Below are positions 6,925-15,119 of a stretch of 18,129 nt of DNA, piece after piece (position 1 is the first letter of the stretch; each line of letters starts with the position of its first letter). The DNA comes from Lachnospiraceae bacterium. Lineage in GTDB: Bacteria; Bacillota_A; Clostridia; Lachnospirales; Lachnospiraceae. Location of the stretch: assembly GCA_016281675.1 (NCBI GenBank), contig JAEEJD010000065.1, forward strand, positions 1-18,129. Reading direction: 5' to 3'. The notes beneath the pieces are model-generated. The model was not told the DNA's origin. It was given only the letters and a program-made list of their open reading frames with translations, and did not search any database. The position numbers and the translations under genes were made by a program.

Positions 6925-9653
6925 TTCCTGGGTACCTCGACCATCGTGTAACCCTCAACGATGTCAAGCTCCGCAAAATCACCGAACTCTTCAAATACGA
7001 GACCGCATTCGAATCCCGCTTTGACTTCCTTGACATCGTCTTTGAATCTCTTTAAGGATGCAAGCTTTCCTTCGTAGATCTGCTCGCCTTCCCTCGTGAT
7101 CCTGATCAGACATCCGCGCTGCATCACGCCGTCGAGCATATACGATCCGGCGATGTTTCCTATGCCGCTCGCCTTGAATATCTGCCTGATCTCCGCATGA
7201 CCGAGGATCTTCTCCTCGAATACAGGATCGAGCATTCCCTTCATGGCATCCTCAACATCCTCGATAGCCTTATAGATAACGTCATACAGTCTGATATCAA
7301 CGCCTTCGGATTCCGCCGTAGCCTTTGCGGTAGCATCCGGACGAACATTGAATCCGATGATGATCGCGTCACTGGCACTTGCAAGAATAACGTCCGATTC
7401 GTTGATGGCACCTACGCCGCTGTGGATGACCTTAACAACAACTTCCTCGTTCGAGAGTTTGAGAAGAGACTCTTTGACGGCCTCAACCGAACCCTGTACG
7501 TCAGCCTTAAGGATAAGGTTGAGTTCCTTAAGGTTACCCTCCTGGATCTTGGAGAACAGACCTTCAAGAGACATCTTCGATTTGATCTTTGTATCGTCAA
7601 GAAGCTTGACTTTGTTCTGAGCGATGAACGTCTCGGCAAAGTTCTTTGCTTCCTTGTCGGAATCAAGAGATACAAATACTTCTCCTGCTCCGGGAACGTC
7701 GTTAAGACCGAGTATCTCAACAGGTGTTGACGGACCTGCCTCTTTAACCCTGCGGCCCGTGTCGTCGATCATTGCCCTGACTTTACCGTGGGAAGGACCT
7801 GCGGCGATAAAATCACCCACCTTGAGCGTACCCTTCTGAACGAGTACTGTAGCGACAGGACCGCGTCCCTTATCGAGCTCGGCCTCAATGACCATACCTC
7901 TTGCCCTTCTGTTTGCATTGGCCTTGAGTTCAAGAATATCGCTCGTAAGAAGGATCATCTCAAGCAGTTCCTTGATACCTTCTCCGGTCTTGGCGGATAC
8001 CGGTGCAAACACCGTGTTGCCGCCCCAGTCTTCGGGAACGAGTTCGTATTCGGACAGTTCCTGCTTAACTCTGTCTATGTTTGCCGAAGGCTTATCTATC
8101 TTATTGACCGCAACGATGATCTCGATGCCTGCTGCCTTCGCATGGTTGATCGCTTCTATCGTCTGAGGCATAACACCGTCATCGGCTGCGACAACGAGGA
8201 TCGCGATATCCGTTGCGTTCGCACCGCGCATACGCATAGCAGTGAAAGCTTCATGACCCGGCGTATCAAGGAATGTGATCTTCCTTCCGTTAACATTGAC
8301 GACATATGCACCGATCGCCTGCGTGATACCGCCGGCTTCGCCCTCTATGACCTTTGTGTTACGTATCGCATCAAGAAGCGATGTTTTACCGTGGTCAACG
8401 TGACCCATAACGCATATTACGGGAGGACGGCTCGTCATGGTCGATGTATCTTCCTCTTCTTCCTTGAGGAGTTCTTCTATAACATCAACAACAACTTCCT
8501 TCTCGCAGAGGATCTCGTATTCAACCGCGATCTCTTCCGCTTCCTCGTATGTTATCTCTTCATTGACGGTAACGACTCTGCCCTGAAGGAACAGTTTCTT
8601 GATGATCTGCGAAGACTGTATCTTCATCTTATCGGCAAGATCTTTGATGGTGATCGTCTCCGGAAGAGTGATTACTTTGATCTTCTCCTCTTCGGGCTCA
8701 TCCTTCTTCTGTACCTTAGGATCCATCATCTTGGAGGCTTTGCCCTTAACCTGCTTTCCTCCTTTGAATCCGTCCTCGTTCTCGTAGATACGATCTTTCT
8801 TGTTCTTGTCTTTGGAAGTGTTTCCCTTTCTGTCACTTCCACCGCGTCTTCCGTCTTTGTTGCCGGATTCCTGCGATGCATTGAATCCGCGACCCTGATT
8901 GATGACAATACCTCCTCTTGCGGGTCTGTCACCTGACGGTCTGTCTCCCGCGGGACGTTTTTCTACTCTTGCGGGTCTTGTTCCGGCTGCGGCTGCTGCG
9001 GGTGTGCCTGTTGCGACCTTTTTGTCGCCTGCCGCTCTTTGTCCTCCAGCAGCTGCAACAGCACTGCCAGTGCTATCGCTACCGCTCCCAGCAGTATTGA
9101 CATCAGCTTTAACAGTTTCTGTACTTTCCTTTTTAGGCGCAGTGCCTGTTCTACGTAACCTATCTCGATCGCCTCCCTGGTTGTTCTCTGCAAGTCTTGC
9201 GGCTCTTTCCGCAGTCGTGGGTACCGTCGGACGGATTATTCCGCCGGGAGTCTTGGGCTTTGCGGCTCCCGCTCCTCTGACGTTCTGACCGCCACCGCGC
9301 TGAACCTGTGCGTTTCTCGCCGATGATACTACGATGATCGGCTTCTTCTTCCTGACCGGTGCCGGTGCTTCTCCGGCCGGCCTTACCGGTTTTGCAGCAC
9401 TCTTAGGTGCCTCGGGCGCCGCTTCTTTTGCAGGTGCCTTCTTTGCCGGCTTGGGTGCTTCGGCTTCACTTTCTTTCTCGGCCTTGGCGGAAGAACCTTT
9501 GGAGAGCTTCTTCCTGAGAGCTTCGGCCTGATCATCCTCAAGACCGGATGCCGGTGCCTTGCCTTCTATTCCCATTGAAGCCAATATCGCTATGACTTCG
9601 CTGCTTTTTATGTCAAATTCTTTTGCTATCTCATGTACTTTAGTTTTTGCCAT
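6921..9653 (-). CDS. infB: Translation initiation factor IF-2
   Basis: IF2 is the GTPase that brings initiator fMet-tRNA to the 30S subunit and promotes subunit joining. The 910-residue protein has an IF2N domain at the start ([13 protein letters not shown], 1-50). A long low-complexity linker rich in Ala, Pro, Gly, Arg and Lys follows (about 51-320), then a second IF2N domain (about 325-400). The G domain contains GHVDHGKTS (417-425), DTPGHEAF (463-470), NKID (517-520) and SAK (553-555), followed by domains II-IV. The ATG at 9653 has GGAGG 8 nt upstream and overlaps the end of the ylxQ gene by 14 bp. Residues about 168-206 (9036-9152) use codons unlike the rest: Ala is mostly GCT, Thr ACT and Gln CAA, where flanking sequence prefers GCA, GCC and CAG. 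Confidence 0.98.
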   Translation of the reverse strand: MAKTKVHEIAKEFDIKSSEVIAILASMGIEGKAPASGLEDDQAEALRKKLSKGSSAKAEKESEAEAPKPAKKAPAKEAAPEAPKSAAKPVRPAGEAPAPVRKKKPIIVVSSARNAQVQRGGGQNVRGAGAAKPKTPGGIIRPTVPTTAERAARLAENNQGGDRDRLRRTGTAPKKESTETVKADVNTAGSGSDSTGSAVAAAGGQRAAGDKKVATGTPAAAAAGTRPARVEKRPAGDRPSGDRPARGGIVINQGRGFNASQESGNKDGRRGGSDRKGNTSKDKNKKDRIYENEDGFKGGKQVKGKASKMMDPKVQKKDEPEEEKIKVITLPETITIKDLADKMKIQSSQIIKKLFLQGRVVTVNEEITYEEAEEIAVEYEILCEKEVVVDVIEELLKEEEEDTSTMTSRPPVICVMGHVDHGKTSLLDAIRNTKVIEGEAGGITQAIGAYVVNVNGRKITFLDTPGHEAFTAMRMRGANATDIAILVVAADDGVMPQTIEAINHAKAAGIEIIVAVNKIDKPSANIDRVKQELSEYELVPEDWGGNTVFAPVSAKTGEGIKELLEMILLTSDILELKANANRRARGMVIEAELDKGRGPVATVLVQKGTLKVGDFIAAGPSHGKVRAMIDDTGRRVKEAGPSTPVEILGLNDVPGAGEVFVSLDSDKEAKNFAETFIAQNKVKLLDDTKIKSKMSLEGLFSKIQEGNLKELNLILKADVQGSVEAVKESLLKLSNEEVVVKVIHSGVGAINESDVILASASDAIIIGFNVRPDATAKATAESEGVDIRLYDVIYKAIEDVEDAMKGMLDPVFEEKILGHAEIRQIFKASGIGNIAGSYMLDGVMQRGCLIRITREGEQIYEGKLASLKRFKDDVKEVKAGFECGLVFEEFGDFAELDIVEGYTMVEVPRK

Positions 9654-9969
9654 TATCGCTACCTCCGTTCGGAACTTTTATTAGGATCTGCCGTGCCAGT
9701 TTTTCGTTCGTTACGCACAGTGACGCACGAAATTCTTTGCCGATGGCATGTCCGAGGTTTTCTTTGTCTGAGTATTCCAGATATGGAACTTCGTAATAAG
9801 AACACATATCTCTGAACTGTTTCCTTGTATTGTCAGAGGCGTCTGAGGCTACGATGCAAAGAAATGATTTTCCCTCCTTGATCGTATTCTCTGTCATGAA
9901 TTCACCGCTTTTGACGCCGCCCGCTTTCTGGGCCAGTCCCAGCAGCTGCAATACAGGATCGGGTCTCAT
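9640..9969 (-). CDS. ylxQ: L7Ae/L30e-fold ribosomal protein of the YlxQ type
   Basis: This 109-residue protein has the L7Ae/L30e-like fold pattern known from Ylx[18 protein letters not shown] at the start, a central [17 protein letters not shown], then [23 protein letters not shown]7Ae relatives bind kink-turn RNA; the role of YlxQ is not settled. I start at the ATG at 9969, 4 nt after the nusA stop, with AAGGAGAGG inside the end of nusA. A GTG at 9999 would add ten residues and overlap nusA. It ends inside the infB start region. In most Firmicutes a ylxR gene sits between nusA and ylxQ. Here there is no room for one. Confidence 0.85.
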   Translation of the reverse strand: MRPDPVLQLLGLAQKAGGVKSGEFMTENTIKEGKSFLCIVASDASDNTRKQFRDMCSYYEVPYLEYSDKENLGHAIGKEFRASLCVTNEKLARQILIKVPNGGSDNGKN

Positions 9970-9973
9970 ATGA

Positions 9974-11227
9974 TCATTCCTCTCCTTCGGCAGGCTCACT
10001 CGCCTCTTCGGCTACTTCTTCTTCGACATACTCCTCATCGGCATATTCCTCGTCGGCGTACTCACCCTCGACATACTCGCCTTCCTCGTATTCGCCTTCG
10101 ACGTACTCGCCTTCCTCGTATTCATCTTCGTCGTAGTAATCCTCAAGACGGAATCCCGGAGTATCCTTCGCCTGGGTCTCGGACTTGATATCGATCTTGA
10201 AGCCCGTAAGCTTTGCGGCAAGTCTTGCATTCTGTCCTTCCTTACCGATCGCAAGCGAAAGCTGGTCATCGGGAACAACTACCTTGGCTGATTTTTCATC
10301 GCTGTCGGCGATGACGAAAACAACCTTTGCAGGTGAAAGTGCATTCTCTATAAGGATACCGGGGTTATCATCCCAGCATATGATATCTATCTTCTCTCCG
10401 CGAAGTTCATCAACAACGGCATTTACCCTCGTTCCGTTCATGCCGACGCATGCACCGACGGGATCGACATCCGGATTGTTTGACCAAACGGCCATCTTCG
10501 TACGGCTGCCGGCCTCACGTGCGATCGATTTGATCTCAACGCTTCCGTCGCGGATCTCAGCTACCTCAGCCTCAAACAGGCACTTAACAAGGTACGGATG
10601 TGTACGTGATACGGAGATCCTGGGGCCGCGGTTATTGTCCTTGACTTCGACAACATAAACCTTCACGCGGTCATTGATACGAAGGTTCTCTCTGGGGATC
10701 TGCTCGGACTCGGGAAGGAATGCATCCGCTTTTCCGAGATCGATGCAAACGTTCTTGCCGACATATCTCTGAACAACACCGGTAACGATGCTGCGCTCTT
10801 TGTCCTTGAACGTCTTGACAACGACCGAACGCTCCTCTTCACGGATCTTCTGAAGGATGACGTTCTTCGCATTCGTTGTAGCGATACGTCCGAAATCCTT
10901 ACTCTCTATCTCAACATCTATAACGTCGCCTACCTTGACGCCCGCTACGATCTTCTTCGCCTCTTCCTTTGCGATCTCCGAAACGCTGTCCTCGGGCTTC
11001 ATAACAACCTTCTTGGCTGCGAACACTTTGAACTTACCCGTTTCCCTGTCGATCTCGACACGCATGTTGTCGGACTTGCCGAAATGCTGCTTGCATGCGG
11101 TCAGAAGTGAAGTTTCGATCGCCTCGAACATCGTTTCCTTGCTGATGTCCTTCTCCTTCTCCAATATCTCGAGAGCCATCAGAAGCTCTTTACCGCTGTC
11201 TTCCTTTACTACTTCTTTCTTTGCCAT
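9974..11227 (-). CDS. nusA: Transcription termination/antitermination factor NusA
   Basis: NusA binds RNA polymerase and nascent RNA and controls pausing, termination and antitermination. The 417-residue protein has the N-terminal polymerase-binding domain (EILEKEKDISKETMFEAIETSLLTA, early), then an S1 domain (GVVQRYVGKNVCIDLGKADAFLP), KH1 (DPVGACVGMNGTRVNAVVDEL) and KH2 (LAIGKEGQNARLAAKLTGFKIDI). It then departs from the family. An acidic tail of about 50 residues contains seven 5-residue repeats (10022-10126) and ends EASEPAEGEE. The ATG at 11227 is preferred because AAGGAG lies 10 nt upstream; the ATG at 11236 is only about 1 nt from it. A perfect 7-bp inverted repeat AATAACA-G-TGTTATT (11249-11263) lies in the 46-bp gap after rimP. 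Confidence 0.96.
   Translation of the reverse strand: MAKKEVVKEDSGKELLMALEILEKEKDISKETMFEAIETSLLTACKQHFGKSDNMRVEIDRETGKFKVFAAKKVVMKPEDSVSEIAKEEAKKIVAGVKVGDVIDVEIESKDFGRIATTNAKNVILQKIREEERSVVVKTFKDKERSIVTGVVQRYVGKNVCIDLGKADAFLPESEQIPRENLRINDRVKVYVVEVKDNNRGPRISVSRTHPYLVKCLFEAEVAEIRDGSVEIKSIAREAGSRTKMAVWSNNPDVDPVGACVGMNGTRVNAVVDELRGEKIDIICWDDNPGILIENALSPAKVVFVIADSDEKSAKVVVPDDQLSLAIGKEGQNARLAAKLTGFKIDIKSETQAKDTPGFRLEDYYDEDEYEEGEYVEGEYEEGEYVEGEYADEEYADEEYVEEEVAEEASEPAEGEE
10022..10126 (-). repeat. Seven 15-bp repeats encoding an acidic pentapeptide in NusA
   Basis: The repeats encode DEYEE, GEYVE, GEYEE, GEYVE, GEYAD, EEYAD and EEYVE in tandem without gaps. The third residue is always Tyr and the second always Glu. 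The DNA units are similar but not identical, so the array is old enough to have diverged, or is under selection for the peptide and not the DNA. Confidence 0.9.
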
Positions 11228-11273
11228 TTTGATCATTCTCCTTTTAATAATAACAGTGTTATTTATCGTTATG

Positions 11274-11753
11274 TCAGAAATCGACTGATAATCTAACGGT
11301 TGCTATATCGCTCCGCGCATATGATTTTTGCGCCGGAGGCGCTTTGCCCGACGTCTCCTCGATCGTGACGGTATCTTTATCGAAAGCCGTAAGCTTTCCG
11401 CATGTTTCCTTCGAACCGTCGACCGGCCGGTAGAACTTAATGTCCACGTCCCTTCCGATACTGCGCTCGAACTCGCGATCCTTTACGAGCTTTCTGCCAA
11501 GCCCGGGCGAACTGACCTCGAGAGTGTACGCATCTTCGATAAAATCATCCGCATCGAGTTTGTCGGACAGTTTCCTCGAAACATCGACACAGTCATCGAT
11601 CGTGATGCCCCCGGGTTTGTCGATGTACACTCTCAGGTACATCTCCTGCCCTTCCTTAACATATCCGACATCCCACAGATCGAATCCGGTCTCATCGATT
11701 ATCGGCGCAAGCAGCTCTTCGGTACGCTCTTCGATATCTTCCTTCTTTGACAT
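11274..11753 (-). CDS. rimP: Ribosome maturation factor RimP
   Basis: RimP assists assembly of the 30S subunit. The 159-residue product is family length. It has the N-terminal domain with FDLWDVGYVKEGQEMYLRVYID (24-45) and GITIDDCVDVSRKL, the conserved LEVSSPGLGRKLVKDREFER at the domain junction (about 77-96), and a C-terminal SH3-like domain (DVDIKFYRPVDGSKE onward). The ATG at 11753 has AGGAGG at optimal spacing. It is the first gene of the large operon, downstream of a promoter at 11846-11874 and a leader hairpin at 11793-11820, and is followed by nusA after 46 bp. Confidence 0.95.
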   Translation of the reverse strand: MSKKEDIEERTEELLAPIIDETGFDLWDVGYVKEGQEMYLRVYIDKPGGITIDDCVDVSRKLSDKLDADDFIEDAYTLEVSSPGLGRKLVKDREFERSIGRDVDIKFYRPVDGSKETCGKLTAFDKDTVTIEETSGKAPPAQKSYARSDIATVRLSVDF

Positions 11754-11792
11754 CGTTCCTCCTTATCGAGAGCAAATTCACTTAACATCAAA

Positions 11793-11820
11793 TGAAGTGA
11801 GCTGCGGACAGCTCACTTCA
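11793..11820 (-). terminator. Leader hairpin of the rimP-nusA-infB operon, likely attenuator
   Basis: A perfect 12-bp stem TGAAGTGAGCTG / CAGCTCACTTCA closes a 4-nt loop. On the minus strand it is followed by TTTGATGTTAAG, an interrupted U-tract. It lies between the predicted promoter and rimP, so the operon transcript passes through it. It also lies 62 bp beyond the upstream lipoprotein gene and may end that transcript too. The strong stem with a weak U-tract is the type of terminator that NusA stimulates. Confidence 0.7.
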
Positions 11821-11845
11821 TACCTAAAACCATGATTCAAAAGTT

Positions 11846-11874
11846 ATAATACCACCTGTTCGGGGCAATTGCAA
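11846..11874 (-). promoter_or_regulatory. Predicted sigma-A promoter of the rimP-nusA-infB operon
   Basis: On the minus strand there is a -35 TTGCAA (11869-11874), a 17-bp spacer and a -10 TATTAT (11846-11851) with extended TGG. It lies just after the lipoprotein stop codon and gives a leader of roughly 85 nt that includes the 12-bp hairpin. Confidence 0.7.
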
Positions 11875-11882
11875 GGAGAAAA

Positions 11883-12614
11883 TCACTTGATAGTGATGTT
11901 TGTTATGTGCGGATTGGGTCCTTCATACCAGTACAGAAATCCTTCACAGTCGATCTTGTCGCCGACCTTGAGTGTCTTGGCCGTCTTGTACACTTCCGTG
12001 TCCGATCCCGTAAGATAAGCCCTTACAAGGAATGTATAGGTCTGTCCGTCCTTGGATACGTTGAAGTAAACATCGTTGCCCTCTTCTCCTGAACCGTCCC
12101 AGTTGTAAAGGAACGGAGCCTCATTTCCGTTTCCGTCCTTGGATGCTACGATCTCAAGATCCTTAAACGAAACGAACCGGTTCATATTTGATGCAAGTTC
12201 ATCCTTGCCGAGAAGGTCTGTAACATCCTTTGCCTCTGCGATATACGAACCGTCCTCTATCTCAAATGTCGCGTCAACGATCTCAACCTCACCCGACCAT
12301 TCGGATTTGAATCCCTTTGCTTTGATCTTTGTTCCGGGATTGAGCTTTGCGGCATCTTCTTCCGAGCAGGGCATGTCATACAGGAAATACGCACCTTCCT
12401 TGTCGGCTGCATATATCGTGATCTTTCCGTCCCACCAACTCTGATGTGCCTGAACGTACGCTTCGATCGTAACTTCCGAATCAAGCGGAGCTGCAACGTA
12501 CTCTTCGTAGGTCATAACGCCTTCGGATTTCTTATCGGATCCGCCCTTACCCGAGCAGGCCGCAAGACCGAGTGCACATGTGATCATCATTGCGATAGCA
12601 AGTATCTTTTTCAT
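11883..12614 (-). CDS. Small secreted lipoprotein, probably with OB-fold-like repeats
   Basis: The 243-residue product starts MKKILAIAMM, has a hydrophobic signal segment and a clear lipobox LAAC with the acylated Cys near residue 20, so it should sit on the outer face of the membrane. Two halves look alike in outline. Each has an opening strand (VTIEAYVQAHQSWWDG; VSFKDLEIVASKDGNG), a middle strand with an aromatic pair, and a closing hydrophobic stretch after a lysine-rich loop (NPGTKIKAKGF; KVGDKIDCEGF). This resembles small OB-fold proteins, but I do not recognise the family and propose no function. The ATG at 12614 has GGAAGGG upstream. An earlier in-frame start at 12680 would place a non-signal leader before the signal peptide. 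It has its own promoter (12663-12690). Confidence 0.85.
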   Translation of the reverse strand: MKKILAIAMMITCALGLAACSGKGGSDKKSEGVMTYEEYVAAPLDSEVTIEAYVQAHQSWWDGKITIYAADKEGAYFLYDMPCSEEDAAKLNPGTKIKAKGFKSEWSGEVEIVDATFEIEDGSYIAEAKDVTDLLGKDELASNMNRFVSFKDLEIVASKDGNGNEAPFLYNWDGSGEEGNDVYFNVSKDGQTYTFLVRAYLTGSDTEVYKTAKTLKVGDKIDCEGFLYWYEGPNPHITNITIK

Positions 12615-12662
12615 AATATTCCCTTCCTTCTTAAATAAAGAATGTCTGTTTCCGACACGGTA

Positions 12663-12690
12663 ATTATATAACACATTCAAAAGAAATCAA
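12663..12690 (-). promoter_or_regulatory. Predicted sigma-A promoter of the lipoprotein gene
   Basis: The -10 is the consensus TATAAT (12663-12668), with a 16-bp spacer and a -35 TTGATT (12685-12690) that overlaps the stop codon of the upstream substrate-binding protein gene. No terminator is visible between the two genes, so read-through from the transporter operon is also possible. Confidence 0.7.
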
Positions 12691-14282
12691 GATTTTCTCA
12701 TCCGCCCCCGTATATACACGGCCGCAATGAGTATCCATGCGATCGCCAGCGTTATCAGAAGAGCTTTTGATGCAGCGGGAAGAGGTCCCGTACTCTCTTT
12801 GCGGTTTGCGCCGCCTCCGAGCGAATCAAGCTTATAAAGGCTTCTGACATCCTCGTATGTTTTCTCTATGAATTTTTCGTCGACGGTCGTGCCGCGCCTT
12901 TCTGCCTTTGTGACGTTCTCGATAAGCGCTCCGGCCGCGTCTCTAAGAGATGCTGATCCGGCGAATACCGGCGTCGTGAATGTATTATCGGTGCTATCCA
13001 GAAGGAGCTTCGACGCATCCATCTTGACGCTGTAATGCTCGTTGTTATCCGTTCCGGCAAGCTCGAGATACTTAACATATTCATCCGACTGTCTTGCTTT
13101 TGCAGTGACCGGAACGTATCCCTCCGTTTCCGAATATGCCGTCTGAACATCGTTTGTCAGAAGGAACTGCGCGAACAGCCACGAAGCGAGAACCTGTTGG
13201 GGATCTTCCTTATTGAACACACAGACCGACGGTCCCTGCGACATCATCTTGGGATCGGACGGATCGAACTGCGGGATCGGACGGACAACTGTCGTAAAGT
13301 TAACTTTGTTTTCCTCGGCAATGTCCGAAAGAGGTGCATCGCCTCCCATCCATGTAGCGCCGGCGGTAGAGTCAACGGCAAATATACACTGTCCGGCATT
13401 AAGGAAATTGCCCGGATAACTGGATATCTTAAAAGTGGAAAAGGCTCCGCTGCGAGCGTGCTTGGCTGTCTCTAAAAGCAGCTGCGTCGTGGTATCGTTA
13501 AATATTCCTATCTCGCCGTCCTCTGTCGAATACGGAGCATTCTTCTGGCGAAGCTGTGAGATCATCATATTGTCGGTAGACTTGTAAATGAACGGGATCA
13601 GAACCTTCTGTCCGTTCACGGCATAGTTTCCCGACTGATCTTTTTCCATAGCCTTCTCCGATACTTCCCAGACAAAATCCCACGTCAGAATATCAGGCAG
13701 TTCATAGCCGAGTGCCTTTACCATATCCTCATTTATATAGAGTGCTTCCGTGGATCGCATGAATGGAAGCGCATAGAGTGTACCGGAGAGTCTGCATTCG
13801 TCGACAAACTTTCCTATGATTTCGTCCTGCGCGGGGCCGTCAAACTTAAGCTTGCTTCCGCCGAGTCCGTACTCTGCATTCTGCGCAAGTTCATCGAGCG
13901 GGACAACGATATTGATCCCGCTCATATATGTGGCGATATGATCGGGATAAGTTATACATACATCGGGCGTCGTATTGGTGGAAATGTTCGTTATAACATC
14001 ATTATAGATACGCCCGTAATCCGTATACAGACGCATGTTGACATCGATATTGGGGTAAAGCGCCTCGAAATCCGAGATCGCCTTTTTGTATATGTCGCTC
14101 TGGACCTTGTTTGTGTCGTTCTTGGCCCAGAAAGTTATCTCGTGTTTGACGCCCTCGTCGAAGCTTTCGGGGATCACAAATTCCGGAAGGCCCTTTGAAC
14201 CGTGGCACGCCGTAAGAATAGGCGCAACCGTAACGGAAAGTATCAGTGCCGCAAGCGTTCCGAGGTGTTTCTTCTTCATCAT
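12687..14282 (-). CDS. Extracellular sugar-type substrate-binding lipoprotein with C-terminal membrane segment
   Basis: This 531-residue protein belongs to the family 1 extracellular solute-binding proteins (UgpB/MalE-like), which capture sugars or glycerol phosphates for an ABC importer. The signal peptide ends in the lipobox LTAC (Cys26). The mature part opens with HEITFWAKNDTNKV and has the family pattern TPDVCITYPDHIATYMSG, then LYALPFMRSTEALYINEDMVKALG (168-191) before TWDFVWEVSEKAM. After a Gly/Pro/Ser linker, the C-terminus has a second hydrophobic segment (about 506-523, ALLITLAIAWILIAAVYI) followed by RGRMRKS. That arrangement is unusual for a binding lipoprotein. The ATG at 14282 overlaps the permease stop (ATGA) and has GGAGG upstream, so it is the last gene of the transporter operon. 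The substrate cannot be deduced. Confidence 0.9.
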   Translation of the reverse strand: MMKKKHLGTLAALILSVTVAPILTACHGSKGLPEFVIPESFDEGVKHEITFWAKNDTNKVQSDIYKKAISDFEALYPNIDVNMRLYTDYGRIYNDVITNISTNTTPDVCITYPDHIATYMSGINIVVPLDELAQNAEYGLGGSKLKFDGPAQDEIIGKFVDECRLSGTLYALPFMRSTEALYINEDMVKALGYELPDILTWDFVWEVSEKAMEKDQSGNYAVNGQKVLIPFIYKSTDNMMISQLRQKNAPYSTEDGEIGIFNDTTTQLLLETAKHARSGAFSTFKISSYPGNFLNAGQCIFAVDSTAGATWMGGDAPLSDIAEENKVNFTTVVRPIPQFDPSDPKMMSQGPSVCVFNKEDPQQVLASWLFAQFLLTNDVQTAYSETEGYVPVTAKARQSDEYVKYLELAGTDNNEHYSVKMDASKLLLDSTDNTFTTPVFAGSASLRDAAGALIENVTKAERRGTTVDEKFIEKTYEDVRSLYKLDSLGGGANRKESTGPLPAASKALLITLAIAWILIAAVYIRGRMRKS

Positions 14283-15118
14283 CCCTTTGTACCTCCGGTC
14301 GCGACACCTTCCATGATCTTCTTGTGAAATACGAGAAACAGTATAATGAGCGGAAGCGATATGATCACAACGGCAGCCATCATAGCCGGGATGTTCTCTC
14401 GTCCGAACCCGCTCTCACGTATCTGCTGTATCCCGTTTGAGACAAGGAAATATTCCTGTTTGTCCGTAACGAGCCTGGGCCATACGAATGAGTTCCAGCA
14501 CTCGATAACCTTTAAGATAACGATCGTTATCATAGTCGGTCTGCATATCGGGATCAGTACTTTCATTAAATAACGTATGTCGGATGTGCCATCTACCTTT
14601 GCGGCCTTATACAGGTCATCCCCTACCTGCGCAAAGTTTTCCTTGAGAAGGTATATATAGAAAACAGATGTTACTGATGGGAGTATGAGTCCGGTAAAAG
14701 TATTTCTGAGATTCAGGTCTGTTATTGTAACATAGTTCGTTATGATAACAAGCTCGTTCGGGATCATCATCAACGCCAGGAACAGCGTGAACACAAGGTC
14801 CTTCCCACGAAAGCTCAAGCGTGCGAACGCAAAGGCCGCAAGCGTTATCACAATAAGCATAACAGCCGTTGTTATAACGGTAAATATGAGCGTGTTCCAC
14901 AGATACCTTGAAAGCGGCACCGAAGTGAAAGCATCGGCATAGTTTGAAAGAGTCGGTGAAGTCGCATAAAACTTCGGTGTGTACTCCCTGTTGTACGAAC
15001 TGTAGCTCTTTATTGACGACAGAAGCATCCAGTAGAACGGGAACAGCACTATGATCGCCCACAAAGACAGGCACAGATATGTGAATGTTTTTTTGATGAT
15101 CTTTGTTCTGTTCTTCAT
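14279..15118 (-). CDS. ABC transporter permease, MalG/UgpE type
   Basis: This is a 279-residue inner-membrane component of the sugar importer. It has six predicted hydrophobic segments, starting at about residues 13-35 (YLCLSLWAIIVLFPFYWMLL), and the classic N-terminal WMLLSSIKSY pattern of the MalG side. The EAA loop that docks on the ATPase is clear: DDLYKAAKVDGTSDIRYLMK then VLIPICRP (about 167-194). The C-terminus VFHKKIMEGVATGGTKG is typical, with the V.GG.KG ending of this subfamily. It starts 1 bp after the other permease gene ends, with AAGGTGG inside that gene as ribosome binding site, and its stop overlaps the binding-protein start. Confidence 0.95.
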   Translation of the reverse strand: MKNRTKIIKKTFTYLCLSLWAIIVLFPFYWMLLSSIKSYSSYNREYTPKFYATSPTLSNYADAFTSVPLSRYLWNTLIFTVITTAVMLIVITLAAFAFARLSFRGKDLVFTLFLALMMIPNELVIITNYVTITDLNLRNTFTGLILPSVTSVFYIYLLKENFAQVGDDLYKAAKVDGTSDIRYLMKVLIPICRPTMITIVILKVIECWNSFVWPRLVTDKQEYFLVSNGIQQIRESGFGRENIPAMMAAVVIISLPLIILFLVFHKKIMEGVATGGTKG

Positions 15119-15119
15119 A

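Noticed and set aside
7788..8936. Long plus-strand open frame of 382 codons
   Set aside because: It lies entirely antisense to infB. The translation is rich in Cys, Arg and Leu runs with no family resemblance, and the infB frame is unmistakable.
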